64,000 nt of DNA, from NCBI GenBank assembly GCA_963776935.1, contig CAVZOP010000006.1, positions 62,001 to 126,000 on the forward strand, written 5' to 3'. This document shows positions 18,129-27,647 of the stretch, piece after piece. The position numbers and the translations under genes were made by a program. The notes beneath the pieces are model-generated. The model was not told the origin of the DNA and ran no database searches. It worked only from the letters and a program-made list of their open reading frames with translations. The DNA comes from JALOLG01 sp963776935. Lineage in GTDB: Bacteria > Actinomycetota > Acidimicrobiia > Acidimicrobiales > Ilumatobacteraceae. Every line of letters begins with the position of its first letter. The first letter of the stretch is position 1.

Positions 18129-19595
18129 TCAGTCCTGGGCGGGGCCGGGCGCGCCGTGGGCGGCGAGAAACCTGTTGCCCTGCACGGTGACCTCGAGCTC
18201 GGCGTAGTACGGCGCCGGCTTGGCGCCGCCGCGTGCTCCCCAGATGAACTTGCGTTCCTTCGCCTCGGCGAGGCAGGCGGCGACGTCCTCGAGCGACCAA
18301 CGAAGCGACTTCGAGAGGGTCGAGTTGTCGGCCAGCTTGTCGGCCTCGTCGCCCGCCTGGATCGCGGCGAGCACCCGCGCCAAGCGCTCGTCACCCGATG
18401 TGGAGACCTCGGACGGTGTCATCGGGCTCGCCACGACGACGTCAGGTCGTCCCATCGCCCGCAGCCAACGGCCGTGCGAACGGAGGGCGGCCCACACCCC
18501 GGGATGACGCCGGTAGGTCACTCCCGTCTCGTCGCAGGCGCGGAGGAACCGGGCGGCGACGATCGGATACACCGTATGGGGAAGTCGCGGGGCCAGATGG
18601 TGTTCGATCTGATGGTCGAGCCCGCCGACCAACCAGCGGAAGGCGTGACCCAGGACCGGAACCGGCGAGGCGATGTCGACGGTCGTGCGGAGCTGGTGGG
18701 CGAAGAAGTCGGGGCCACGTCGTGGCGCCAACTCATCGTCGAACTCGGCGATGTCGACGCAGTGCGCGAGCTGGAACGTCACCGCCAACACGAACCCGAC
18801 CAGCCAGGAGCTCACCAGATAGAACCCGAGCACGCCCCACCATGGATTCGTCAAGAGTGGGATCACGACGGCCCAGCCTAGGTGCAGGAACTTCCCGGCA
18901 AGCACGCGGGCGACGACTGTTGGTCCTGGCCTGGTGCGCAGCGCCTTGGGACCGATGCGCGCCGCGGCGAGTGTGCGGAAGTCGCCGAAGACGAAGTTCT
19001 TCAATGCGAAGAACCCGTACAGGAACCACAGGTACACGTGCTGCCACCGGTGCCACGGACGCAATGGCTGCATCGGTGCCAAGCGGGCGAACGGGGCCTG
19101 CGAGATGTCGCTGTCGACACCTTCGACGTTGGGATTGCCGTGGTGGAGCGTGTTGTGCTTGAAGCGCCACAGCCACGAACTGCCGCCGAGCGCGTCGAGG
19201 CTGTAGCCGGCGACGTGGTTGAGCCACGCATGGCGCGAGAACGAACCGTGGTTCCCGTCGTGCATGACGCCGGTCGCCAGGGCGACGAGGCCGACCACGA
19301 GGGATGCGCCGCCGATGAGGCGCAATGGCCAACCGACCTCGGACAGCACGACGGCCCAGTAACTGCCGGCGAGGATGAGCGCGATCAGGATCGACTTGCC
19401 GTGGAGCCGACGCCGGGCGCGGAGCACCTCAGCGGCCGTGGGCAGCACGGAGCGCCACGACGAGGCGATGACACGTCCGTCGTCGGCCGGATTGTCGACG
19501 ACCGTGCCGTTGTCGGTGCGGCTGCCGGTTCCGGATGTGGGCTGGTCGATCGTCGTTGTCTGCGAACGTTCGTCAGATACGACGATCTGCGGCAT
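18129..19595 (-). CDS. membrane fatty-acid desaturase with extra C-terminal domain
   Basis: A 488-residue diiron desaturase. The three His boxes are HDGNHGSF, HNTLHHGN and HQIEHH, placed between hydrophobic pairs of spans. The last box and the soluble N-terminal region resemble front-end/acyl-lipid desaturases (DesA3/linoleoyl-CoA desaturase type). About 100 residues after the catalytic part form an extra module (GDERLARVLAAIQAG, TLSKSLRWSLEDVAACLAEAKERKF) that looks like a small helical, possibly winged-helix, domain not usual for the family. The ATG at 19595 follows AGGAGGTGCC, an excellent ribosome site. It leads the operon with the metallopeptidase. Confidence 0.9.
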   Translation of the reverse strand: MPQIVVSDERSQTTTIDQPTSGTGSRTDNGTVVDNPADDGRVIASSWRSVLPTAAEVLRARRRLHGKSILIALILAGSYWAVVLSEVGWPLRLIGGASLVVGLVALATGVMHDGNHGSFSRHAWLNHVAGYSLDALGGSSWLWRFKHNTLHHGNPNVEGVDSDISQAPFARLAPMQPLRPWHRWQHVYLWFLYGFFALKNFVFGDFRTLAAARIGPKALRTRPGPTVVARVLAGKFLHLGWAVVIPLLTNPWWGVLGFYLVSSWLVGFVLAVTFQLAHCVDIAEFDDELAPRRGPDFFAHQLRTTVDIASPVPVLGHAFRWLVGGLDHQIEHHLAPRLPHTVYPIVAARFLRACDETGVTYRRHPGVWAALRSHGRWLRAMGRPDVVVASPMTPSEVSTSGDERLARVLAAIQAGDEADKLADNSTLSKSLRWSLEDVAACLAEAKERKFIWGARGGAKPAPYYAELEVTVQGNRFLAAHGAPGPAQD

Positions 19596-19783
19596 GGCAC
19601 CTCCTGCGCTGAGCCCAGCGGAGAGGAATACCCCGTTCGGGGGCGGTCGAACCGCCAAATCCACGTTTTCTGCGATCGTGATCGTCAGGTCGTCGTCAAG
19701 GTCGGGTCGCCACCCGCCGATACAACGATCAAGCAGGTGCGACGAGTCGACGTCCGGGCACTGATCCAGTCGGAGGTGTCGCG

Positions 19784-22700
19784 ATGTCGAGGAGGATCAC
19801 AATCGGAGTGCTCTCGCCGATGACCGGCGGGTCCTACTACGGCAAGATCCTCGCCGGCATCACCCGTGAGGTCGCAGCTGTCGGGGGGCGTGTCGTCCTC
19901 GTCCAGACGCTCCAGGCCGGGCTCCGCAGCGACGAGGTCGTCGGCGCGCCCGATTTCGTCACGCCGACCGCGTGGGAGCACATCGATGGTGTGATCTCGA
20001 TCGCGACGGCGACGCAACGCAACTATCTCGAACGACTCCAGGCCGCCGGCAAGGCCGTCGCCCTCGCCAGCGACGTGATCGAGGGATTCGGCGCGCCGTC
20101 GGCGACGCCGGACAACTCCACCGGCGTCGTCGCGACCGTCGACCACCTGGTCTGGCACGGTCACACAGCGATCGGCTTCGGCGCCAACCTGGTCCAGCCC
20201 GACATGCGGGCCCGGTACGAGGCCTACCAGGGCGCGCTCGCGGCGCACGGGATCGAGCCCAATCCGAAGTGGTTCTTCAGCGCCTTCGACAACGGCGAGG
20301 ACGGAGGTCGCGACGTCGCACGCCAACTCGTCGCGGGTGGCACTCCCATCACCGCACTCGTGCTGGCAACGGATCGCAACGCGATCGGCTGCATGGCGCA
20401 ACTCGCCGAGCTCGGCGTCGACGTTCCAGGCGATGTGGCGGTCGTGGGATTCGACGGGCTGGAGGACGGCACCTACACCGAGCCCACGCTCTCGACCGTG
20501 CGCCAACCGTACGACGAGATCGGTGCGGCGGCCGCACGGGTGGTGCTGGCGCAGCTACGTGGCGACGACGTCGAGTTCCGCGTCCACCTGTCGCCGTCGG
20601 AGTTCGTCCCCCGCGGATCATGCGGATGCCCTGGCGAGGACGGAGCGATGGCGCCCGACGGTGGAGCCGGGTTCTGGCGCAACGAGGCACGGATGCGGTT
20701 CGAGCGGGCGACGCGTCGCGAGAACTCGATGCGCGAGCAGTACGAGATCGGTATCCAACTCCTCGACCACGAGCGAGCCGACCCGAGAAGCCTCGAATGG
20801 CTCGCCGCGACCGACGTCCGCGGGGCGTGCCTGGCGCTGTGGGACGGCGACCCCTCGACTGGACGTCTGCGGATCGTCGGTGCGTACGACCCCGACAACG
20901 CACTGTCGAGCGTGGTCGGCACGACGTGCGGCGTCGAACAGTTCCCGCCGGCGAGCCTCATCGAGCTGGCCGAGCCGGAGGCGAACGAGGTGACGATCGT
21001 CGTGCCCGTGAACGCGCGGGGCCTCGACTTCGGTCTTCTCGCGGTGACCGGTGAGGTCGACGCATTGTCGGCCAACGGGCGCGAGACGCACAACCAATGG
21101 GCCGCGCTGCTGACCGCTGCGCTCGAGCAACAGACCTTGCTCGAGAGCGTGCGAACCAGCGAGAAGCGTTACAGCCTGTGGGCGGTCGCGACGCAGGACG
21201 GTCTGTGGGACTGGGATCTGACCACCGACACGATCTACTACTCCGGGCGGTCGATGGAGATGCTCGGCCACGAGTACCGGGGAGCCACGGCTGGACCATC
21301 GGTGTGGTTCGACTCCGTTCATCCCGACGATCTGGCGCGTCTGCGCGACGTGCTGGGCGCGGCAGTGACCGGGGAGCCGTTGCCGATCGGGATCGAGCAC
21401 CGGCTCCGCGGCGCGGATGGCGTGTATCACCACGTCTCGTGCCGAGCTCTGCCGATCGGTCCACCGGAGGGTCCGGCGGCGCGCATCGTCGGCTCGATCC
21501 ACGACATCGAGCCGCGCAAACAGATGGAGGAGCTGCTGCGCCAGGGCGCGCTGTACGACGAGGTGACGGGACTTGCCCAATCGCAAGCTGTTCCTGGAGC
21601 GGCTGAGCCTGACCATCGCCCAGGCCCGCCAGTCGCCCGAGTTGCGTTACGCCGTGGTGTTCCTCGACCTCGACGGCTTCAAGCTCGTCAACGACTCGCT
21701 CGGTCACAACGTGGGAGATCGCTTCCTGGCCACGATCGGCGAGCGGTTGCGCGCCGGGCTGCGCGAGACCGATGTCGCGGCACGGTTCGGCGGTGACGAG
21801 TTCGCGGTGCTGCTCCATGGCATCGAACCGAGCGCGGTCGGGCCGATCGTCGAGCGGATGCAGTCGAGGATCGCGGCGCCGATCGAGCTCGACGGGCACG
21901 AGGTCGCGGCGACGGCCAGTGTCGGCATCGCGATCAGCGGCCGCACCCATTCGAACGCCGAGGACGTGTTCCGCGATGCCGACATCGCGATGTACCACGC
22001 CAAGTCGCGCCGCCGTGGTTCGAGTGCCGTGTTCGACACCGCCATGCACGCCGGGGTGGTGACCCGTCTCGGGTTGCAGACCGAGCTCCGCTCGGCGATG
22101 GAACGCCGAGCAGTTCGAGGTGCACTACCAACCGATCGTCGATCTCGACAACGAACGCACGGATCACTTCGAGGCGCTCGTGCGCTGGCGTCATCCCGAG
22201 CTCGGACTCGTGCCGCCCCTCGACTTCCTGCCCGCCATGGACGAGACCGGCCTGATGGTGAAGCTCGAGCGCTGGATCGTCGACGAGGTGTGCCGTCAGA
22301 TCGCGCACTGGCAGGTGACCTACGACGGCGTCGTGAACGTGAGCGTCAACGTGTCACACCGTCTGTTCTGGGACAGCAGCCTGCTGCCGCACATCCTCGA
22401 CTGCCTCGATCGTCATGGGCTCACGCCCGCCAACCTGACGCTCGAGATCACCGCCGGCGTGATCGTGCGCAATCCGGATGTGGCCCGCGTCGTCATCGAG
22501 GAGCTCCACGCCGCCGGGATCGGCCTGCAGATCGACAACTTCGGCACTGGCATGTCGTCACTGCACGCACTGCATCGCTTCCCGATCCACGGGTTGAAGA
22601 TCGATCGCTCGTTCACCCGTGAGCTCGACGTCGATCCGCGAACCACCGAGCTCGTGCGCATCATCATCGCCATGGCTCGGGCGCTCGGTGTCGACGTCGT

Positions 22701-22882
22701 CGCCGAGGGCGTCGAGAACGAGGCGCAGCTGGCGCTGCTGCGCGAGATGGGTTGTCACACCGCGCAGGGCTTCTGGTTCACCGCCGCGGTCGATGGCGAT
22801 GCGGCGGCGCAGTTGCTCGGCCACGCGATCCCAATCGGCGATCGCGTGGCAGATGGAACCGGGCGTCGGCGCGGGCGACTGA
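19784..22882 (+). CDS. periplasmic-binding-fold sensor fused to PAS, GGDEF and EAL domains
   Basis: About 1,030 residues. An N-terminal LacI-type sugar-binding fold (ITIGVLSPMTGGSYYGKILAGI, ALVLATDRNAIGCMAQLAELG, GDVAVVGFDG) ends in VPRGSCGCP. It has no signal peptide or membrane span, so it acts in the cytosol. A GAF-like stretch, a PAS domain (GLWDWDLTTDTIYYSGRSMEMLGHE), a GGDEF domain (RFGGDEFAVLL) and an EAL domain (FEALVRW, KIDRSF, AEGVENEAQL) follow. It should turn ligand binding into cyclic di-GMP synthesis or breakdown. The EAL loop reads DNFGTG in place of DDFGTG, which may weaken hydrolysis. Frame breaks near 21,570, 22,105 and 22,840 each need one base removed; the end at 22882 is a best guess. 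Confidence 0.8.
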
Positions 22883-22904
22883 GTCGAAATCCTGTTGTCG
22901 CGGC

Positions 22905-23238
22905 TCAGCGCGAGCAGGACACGCACGTCTCGGCGTCGGGAATCGCTTCCAGTCGCTCGGGGTCGATCGCCGCACCGCAACGCGAGCACTGGCCGTACGT
23001 GCCGTCCTCGAAGCGCGCCAACGCCCGCTCGGCCGCGGCCGCGGTGACGCGGGCGGCCTCCAACAGCCGGCGGGTCGAGTCGCGATCTTCGAGGATCACA
23101 CCGGGGTCGGCGAGCAACTCGGCGTACTCCGCCTCGAGTCGGGTGAGGTTCGTCCAGCGCGTGGTCGAGCTCGGCCCGCAGGGTCGCGTCGGTCGGAGCC
23201 AGCGCCGCGGCGGAACGGTCTGACGGTTCGTTCGACAT
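22905..23238 (-). CDS. DksA/TraR-type zinc-finger protein
   Basis: The C-terminus has the C4 zinc finger CSRCGAAIDPERLEAIPDAETCVSC, preceded by LARFEDGTYGQCSRCG, the hallmark of the TraR/DksA family; the N-terminal half is a coiled coil (LTRLEAEYAELL). The protein is about 110 residues after joining two frames near 23,150 (GACGAACC should lose one A). DksA proteins bind RNA polymerase through its secondary channel; the short actinobacterial ones are little studied. It is convergent with the EAL gene and divergent from ohr. Confidence 0.8.
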
Positions 23239-23349
23239 GGTTGAACAACCCTACTGCCGGGCGCGGAAGACCGCCGACCAGTTGCCCGCGACCGACCGGT
23301 GCGAAGATGTGCGTCGACGATCGGTCGACGATCTGGCAAGGAGGCTTCG

Positions 23350-23766
23350 ATGACACCGCTGTACACGGCGACCGCACACGCAACCGGCGACGGGCGCAAC
23401 GGACACACCCGCTCCGACGACGGCATCCTCGATCTCGACGTGCGCATCCCGAAGGAGATGGGTGGGGCGGGTGGCGCCACCAATCCCGAGCAGCTGTTCG
23501 CGGCCGGCTACGCCGCCTGCTTCCATTCTGCGCTCAAGTTCGTCGCCGGGCAGGAGAAGGTCGACGTCACCGACACCGAGGTCTCGGCATCGGTCGGCAT
23601 CGGCTCGCTTCCGAGCGGCGGGTTCGGGCTGGCGGTCGAGCTCGATGTCCACGCGCCGAACCTCGACCGGGAGACGGCGGAGGCACTGGTCGAAAAGGCG
23701 CACCAGGTGTGCCCGTACTCGAACGCGACACGCGGCAACATCGAGGTGAAGCTCACCGTCGTGTGA
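23350..23766 (+). CDS. ohr: organic hydroperoxide resistance protein Ohr
   Basis: A 138-residue OsmC/Ohr-family protein. It begins MTPLYTATAHATGDGRNG and contains the Ohr substrate-reducing Cys in YAACFHSALKFVA and the second Cys in HQVCPYSNATRGN, with the usual EMGGAGGATNPEQLFAAGY helix. Ohr reduces organic peroxides with lipoyl-dependent thiols in the cytosol. The ATG at 23350 has AAGGAGG seven bases upstream. No OhrR repressor gene lies beside it. Frame is intact. Confidence 0.95.
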   Translation: MTPLYTATAHATGDGRNGHTRSDDGILDLDVRIPKEMGGAGGATNPEQLFAAGYAACFHSALKFVAGQEKVDVTDTEVSASVGIGSLPSGGFGLAVELDVHAPNLDRETAEALVEKAHQVCPYSNATRGNIEVKLTVV

Positions 23767-23798
23767 CGCCTGGCCTGACGTCGCGGCGGAATGTCGAC

Positions 23799-23827
23799 TT
23801 GACAGGTCAGGATTCGGGTCGAAATAC
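23799..23827 (+). promoter_or_regulatory. putative sigma-70-type promoter of the ABC importer operon
   Basis: A perfect -35 (TTGACA, 23799-23804) is followed after 17 bases by AAATAC (23822-23827), a weak -10. Transcription would begin near 23,834, almost on an ATG at 23836, which opens a 17-codon reading frame ending just inside the ATPase gene. That could be a leaderless start blurred by an indel, or chance. Confidence 0.4.
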
Positions 23828-23858
23828 TGTTGGACATGGCTGTGTCGCCGCGCCCGGT

Positions 23859-24668
23859 GTGGAGACGGTCTCAGTGGCCGGTGCGCTGACGCCATCACAC
23901 GAACGTGGGCGACTTGGGCAGGCGGGCACCGACGACCGGGCGGGCGTCAGGTTCCGCGGCGTGTCCAAGGTGTTCCGCGACGGCACCCGAGCAGTCGACG
24001 ACGTCAGCTTCGACGTCGTCGCGGGTGAGCTCGTCGCCGTCGTCGGCCCGTCCGGTTGCGGCAAGTCGACGCTGCTGCGCATCGCCGCCGGTCTGACGGA
24101 CGCCACGGCCGGGGTCGCCGATACCGGCACCGCCGAGGTCGGATTCGTGTTCCAGGATCCGACGCTGTTGCCGTGGCGCACGGTGCAGGCCAACGTCGAG
24201 CTGCCCGCCCAGGTGCGGCGGCTCCCGGCCGACGAGCGCAGTCGCCGCGCCGCGGCGGCGATCGAGCTGACCGGCCTGACCGGGTTCGAGCACCACCGCC
24301 CACGGGCGCTTTCCGGAGGGATGCGGATGCGGGTGTCGCTCGCCAGGGCGTTGACGCTGCAGCCACAGGTGTTCCTGTTCGACGAGCCATTCGGAGCGCT
24401 CGACGAGATCACTCGACAACGACTCAACGACGAGCTCCAGCAACTGTTCGTGCACGAGCGGTTCGCCGGTGTGTTCGTCACCCACTCGGTTGTGGAGGCC
24501 GTGTACCTCGCCAGCCGCGTGATCGTGATGTCGCCACGTCCCGGCCGCGTCGTGTCGGAGACCGCGGTCCCGTTCGCGTACCCACGCGTCCCGGAACTGC
24601 GCTTCGATCCCGACTTCGCCACCATCGCGGCTGCGGTCTCCGACGACCTCCGCCGGGAGGTGACGTGA
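23859..24668 (+). CDS. ABC importer ATPase (nitrate/sulfonate/taurine class)
   Basis: A SsuB/TauB-like ATPase of about 269 residues: Walker A GPSGCGKST, Q-loop VFQDPTLLPWRTV, signature LSGGMRMRVSLARAL, Walker B VFLFDEPFGALDE, and switch His in VFVTHSVVEAVYL. The start is uncertain: GTG 23859 or 23874 lie in frame, about 25 residues before RFRGVSKVFRDG, where conserved sequence begins. It overlaps the permease by four bases (GTGA). With the permease and lipoprotein it forms a complete importer; the substrate class (sulfonates, nitrate, pyrimidines, aromatics) cannot be resolved from sequence. Confidence 0.9.
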   Translation: METVSVAGALTPSHERGRLGQAGTDDRAGVRFRGVSKVFRDGTRAVDDVSFDVVAGELVAVVGPSGCGKSTLLRIAAGLTDATAGVADTGTAEVGFVFQDPTLLPWRTVQANVELPAQVRRLPADERSRRAAAAIELTGLTGFEHHRPRALSGGMRMRVSLARALTLQPQVFLFDEPFGALDEITRQRLNDELQQLFVHERFAGVFVTHSVVEAVYLASRVIVMSPRPGRVVSETAVPFAYPRVPELRFDPDFATIAAAVSDDLRREVT

Positions 24669-25591
24669 CGGTCACGACACCCGCCCCACAGCGACCGCAG
24701 CGGCCCGACGAACCGGTCGCGCCGGAGCCAGGCATCGACGACGATCCGGCCGGGGCGACGACTGGCAGTGACACCGCGACGAAGGGGTCGCGTGTCGTGG
24801 CGTTCGCACGGAGCGCGATACCACCCCTGCTCGTGCTCGTCGTCGTCGTGGCGATCTGGTACGCGCTCTCGTACCTGTTGCTCGAGCCGCGCCGCCGGTT
24901 CCTGCTCCCGCCACCCCATCATGTGCTGCAGACCGGGTTCTTCGACACCGACAACCTCGGCGACATCCTGAGCGCGCTGTGGGCGTCGACGAAGGTCGCG
25001 CTCACCGGCCTCGTGATCGCGATCATCGTCGGCACCGCGTTCGCCGTCGCCATGAGCCAGGCGCGTTGGGTCGAGCGCTCGTTCTACCCGTGGGCGGTCG
25101 TGCTCCAGACGATTCCGATCCTCGCCCTGGTGCCACTCGTCGGTTTCTGGTTCGAGTACGGGTTCGCCAGCCGCGTGTTCGTGTGCGTCCTCATCGCCCT
25201 GTTCCCGATCGTGACGAACACGCTGTTCGGCCTCAAGTCGGCCGATCGCGCCCACCACGATCTGTTCTCGCTGTACGGGGCGACCCGACCCCAGCGACTC
25301 CTCATGCTGCAGTTCCCGGGCGCCCTCCCGGCGATCTTCACCGGTTGGCGGATCTCCGCCGGGCTGGCAGTGATCGGTGCGATCGTCGGCGACTTCTTCT
25401 TCCGTCAGGGTGAGCCGGGCATCGGCCGGCTGATCGACGGCTACACCGCGCGCTTGCAGTCCGAGGCACTGTTCGCAGCCATCATCTGCTCGTCGTTGCT
25501 CGGCCTCGCCGTGTTCTGGGCGTTCGGGCTGCTCTCACGCCTCGTCGTCGGGTCGTGGCACGACTCGGCGCGGACCGACATGCCCGAGTGA
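24665..25591 (+). CDS. ABC importer permease (SsuC/TauC type)
   Basis: A 308-residue BPD_transp_1 permease. A Pro/Asp-rich cytosolic N-terminus of about 45 residues precedes six or so membrane spans (PPLLVLVVVVAIWYALSYL first). The ATPase-contact loop is seen in DLFSLYGATRPQRLLMLQFPGALPAIFTGWRISAGLAVIGAIVGDFF, with the EAA-like Gly. GTG start in the overlap with the ATPase stop. Frame is intact. Confidence 0.9.
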   Translation: MTVTTPAPQRPQRPDEPVAPEPGIDDDPAGATTGSDTATKGSRVVAFARSAIPPLLVLVVVVAIWYALSYLLLEPRRRFLLPPPHHVLQTGFFDTDNLGDILSALWASTKVALTGLVIAIIVGTAFAVAMSQARWVERSFYPWAVVLQTIPILALVPLVGFWFEYGFASRVFVCVLIALFPIVTNTLFGLKSADRAHHDLFSLYGATRPQRLLMLQFPGALPAIFTGWRISAGLAVIGAIVGDFFFRQGEPGIGRLIDGYTARLQSEALFAAIICSSLLGLAVFWAFGLLSRLVVGSWHDSARTDMPE

Positions 25592-25653
25592 TCGCGGCCA
25601 ACCCCTCACCGACTCTCCCACCCGAACCACCTCACACATCCGGAGCACCCACC

Positions 25654-27015
25654 ATGACCTTCCCACCCGTTTCGAACCCCGCCGCGTCCGGCGCGCGTCG
25701 CGGACGGCGGTTCCGACGCCTGCTCGCGTTCAGCGCCGCGGCCGCACTCGTCGTGGCGGCCTGCGGTGACGACGATGAGGACTCCGGCGCCTCGGATACG
25801 GTCGGGTCGACGCCGGTCGCGACCGACGCCCCGACCGCCACCCCGTCGGACACTGGGGCTCCCGCCGCCACCGAGGCCCCGGCGGCCACCGAGCCGGATA
25901 CTGGCGCACCGGCCGACACGACGGCGGTGACCGAGCCGTCGGGCACGACCGCGCCCGAAGGTGACGGCACGACCGCGGCCGAGCGGTACAACACACCGCT
26001 CGCAGGGGTATGCCCCGACACGGTGGTGTTCCAGACCAACTGGTGGCCGCAGCCCGACCACGCCTTGGCGTATCAGCTGATCGGCCCCGACGGAGAGGTC
26101 GACACGTCGACCAACTCGTACAGCGGCCCACTCGGGAGCACCGGCGTCGACCTCGAGATCCGTGCCGGCGGTCCCGCCCTCGGCTTCCAGCCGGTGAGCT
26201 CGTTGCTCTATCAGGACGACGACATCCTGCTCGGCCTCATCGGCACCGACGAGCAGGTCAGCTTCTCGGGCGCCCAGGCGACCACGGGCGTGCTCGCCTG
26301 GTACCAGGTGTCGCCACAGGTGTTCATCTGGGGCAATCCCGACTGGGACTTCCAGAGCGTCGCCGACATCGGCGAGTCGGGGGCGACCGTGCTGGCATTC
26401 GAGGGGTCCGCCTACCTCGACGTGTTCACGGGCCAGGGTCTCCTCGACCCGGCCCAGATCGACACGTCCTACCAGGGCGGCCCCGCCCGGTTCGTCGCCG
26501 AGGACGGCAACGTGGTCCAGCAGGGCTTCCTCACGAGTGAGCCGTACTCGCTCGAGTTCGAGGTGCCCGAGTGGGGCAAGCCGGTCGAGTTCCTGCTCGT
26601 GTCCGACGAGTACCCGGTGTACCAGAACACCGTCGCCGTGCGTACGGACCGCCTCGAGAGCGACAGAGAGTGCCTCGCCCTGCTGGTGCCGCTGCTGCAA
26701 CAGGCTTCGATCGACTACGTGAACGATCCGGAACCGATCAACGCCGCCCTCGTCGACTTCGTGTCGCAAATCGAAGGCGGCGGGTTCACGCTCAGCGCCG
26801 GCAAGGCCGCCGACGCGGTGGTGAAGCAACTCGAGAACGGCATCGTGGCCAACGGTCCCGACGGTGTGTTCGGCAGCTTCGATCAGGACCGTCTGCAGAC
26901 GGTGATCGACCAGCTGGTTCCGGTGTTCGAGGCCAAGGGCACCAGTCCGTCCGCCGACCTGACGCCGGCCGATCTCGCCACCGACGAGTTCCTCGACCCG
27001 TACATCTCGCTGTGA
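25654..27015 (+). CDS. ABC importer substrate-binding lipoprotein (NMT1/SsuA-like)
   Basis: A 453-residue lipoprotein. A twin-Arg-like basic start leads to a hydrophobic core and lipobox VVAAC, then an Ala/Thr/Pro linker of about 70 residues (TEAPAATEPDTGAPADT). The binding domain starts at VVFQTNWWPQPDHALAYQLIG, the pattern of the NMT1/THI5-like group (TxWxPxxxHA), and holds ADIGESGATVLAFEG and GFLTSEPYSLEFEVPEWGKPV. Such proteins bind sulfonates, pyrimidine precursors or aromatic acids. It is followed without gap by the AhpD-like gene (GTGA overlap), so the enzymes downstream probably act on the imported compound. Confidence 0.9.
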   Translation: MTFPPVSNPAASGARRGRRFRRLLAFSAAAALVVAACGDDDEDSGASDTVGSTPVATDAPTATPSDTGAPAATEAPAATEPDTGAPADTTAVTEPSGTTAPEGDGTTAAERYNTPLAGVCPDTVVFQTNWWPQPDHALAYQLIGPDGEVDTSTNSYSGPLGSTGVDLEIRAGGPALGFQPVSSLLYQDDDILLGLIGTDEQVSFSGAQATTGVLAWYQVSPQVFIWGNPDWDFQSVADIGESGATVLAFEGSAYLDVFTGQGLLDPAQIDTSYQGGPARFVAEDGNVVQQGFLTSEPYSLEFEVPEWGKPVEFLLVSDEYPVYQNTVAVRTDRLESDRECLALLVPLLQQASIDYVNDPEPINAALVDFVSQIEGGGFTLSAGKAADAVVKQLENGIVANGPDGVFGSFDQDRLQTVIDQLVPVFEAKGTSPSADLTPADLATDEFLDPYISL

Positions 27016-27608
27016 GTCGCGCTACGCCGCCCGGCACACCACCGTGGATCGCCACCGTCGCGTGGCAGGAGTCGAGCGGTGTGCTGCGCGACGCCTACGA
27101 CTGGCAGGCGGCCAGCCTCGGTGAGCCGACCGAGTTCACGATGCTCGGGAGCCTCGCTCCCGAGATCGTGCGGTTGCGACTCGAGCTCTACCGCACGGTC
27201 GAGAACGTCGAGTCGGGCCTGAGCCGGCTCGAGCGCCGGGTCACCGCCTACGTGACGTCGACTCGCAACGGTACGCCGCACTGCTCGTCAGGGTTGGAGC
27301 GCCAACTCGACGACCTCGGCCTCACTGCCGAGGTCGTCGAGCGGGCCGCAACGACGCCAGAGGAGCTCGCCTCTGGCGATGCCCGCCTCGACGCCATCGC
27401 GGCCCACGCCGCGGTTCTCGCCGCCCGCCCGTGGGAGATCGTCGCCGGAGATCTCGACCGCCTGCGCGCCCACGGCCTCGACGACGTCGACCTCGTCGAC
27501 CTCAACAACATCGTCGCCTACTACGCCTACATCAACCGGGTCGCCAACGGGCTGGGGCTGTTCAGCGAGATCCCCGAGGCGCACGCCAGGGGAGCGGTTC
27601 CCAAATGA
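27012..27608 (+). CDS. AhpD/carboxymuconolactone decarboxylase-like protein, copy 1
   Basis: A 198-residue all-helical protein. It shares with the second copy (28,696-29,265) the blocks DAYDWQAxxLGxPxEFTMLGSL and RLRLELYR, and near the end NRVANGLGLF, as in peroxidase-related AhpD proteins. In those, the active site reads NxCxYCxxxH; here it is NGTPHCSSGLE, so the first Cys is Thr and the His is missing, leaving one Cys. A normal peroxidase dithiol relay is therefore not possible. GTG start overlaps the binding-protein stop. Confidence 0.75.
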   Translation: MSRATPPGTPPWIATVAWQESSGVLRDAYDWQAASLGEPTEFTMLGSLAPEIVRLRLELYRTVENVESGLSRLERRVTAYVTSTRNGTPHCSSGLERQLDDLGLTAEVVERAATTPEELASGDARLDAIAAHAAVLAARPWEIVAGDLDRLRAHGLDDVDLVDLNNIVAYYAYINRVANGLGLFSEIPEAHARGAVPK

Positions 27609-27619
27609 AGGTCCGACCG

Positions 27620-27647
27620 TGACCGGCCAAGAATGACCGGCCAAGAA
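27620..27647 (+). repeat. 14-base tandem duplication across a start codon
   Basis: TGACCGGCCAAGAA occurs twice in direct succession. Each copy can start a frame: GTG at 27619 runs into TGA inside the second copy, whereas ATG at 27633 opens the LLM gene. A single copy would have given one GTG-started gene, so the duplication replaced the start codon. Confidence 0.9.

Noticed and set aside
16698..18881. A 727-codon plus-strand ORF opposite the metallopeptidase and desaturase
   Set aside because: It is antisense shadow in high-GC DNA: the minus strand has His boxes and a zincin motif, whereas this frame shows only Arg/Val/Gly-rich noise.
23836..23889. A 17-codon leader ORF (MAVSPRPVWRRSQWPVR) before the ABC ATPase
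   Set aside because: No amino-acid run or attenuator structure; more likely a broken N-terminus of the ATPase or chance.
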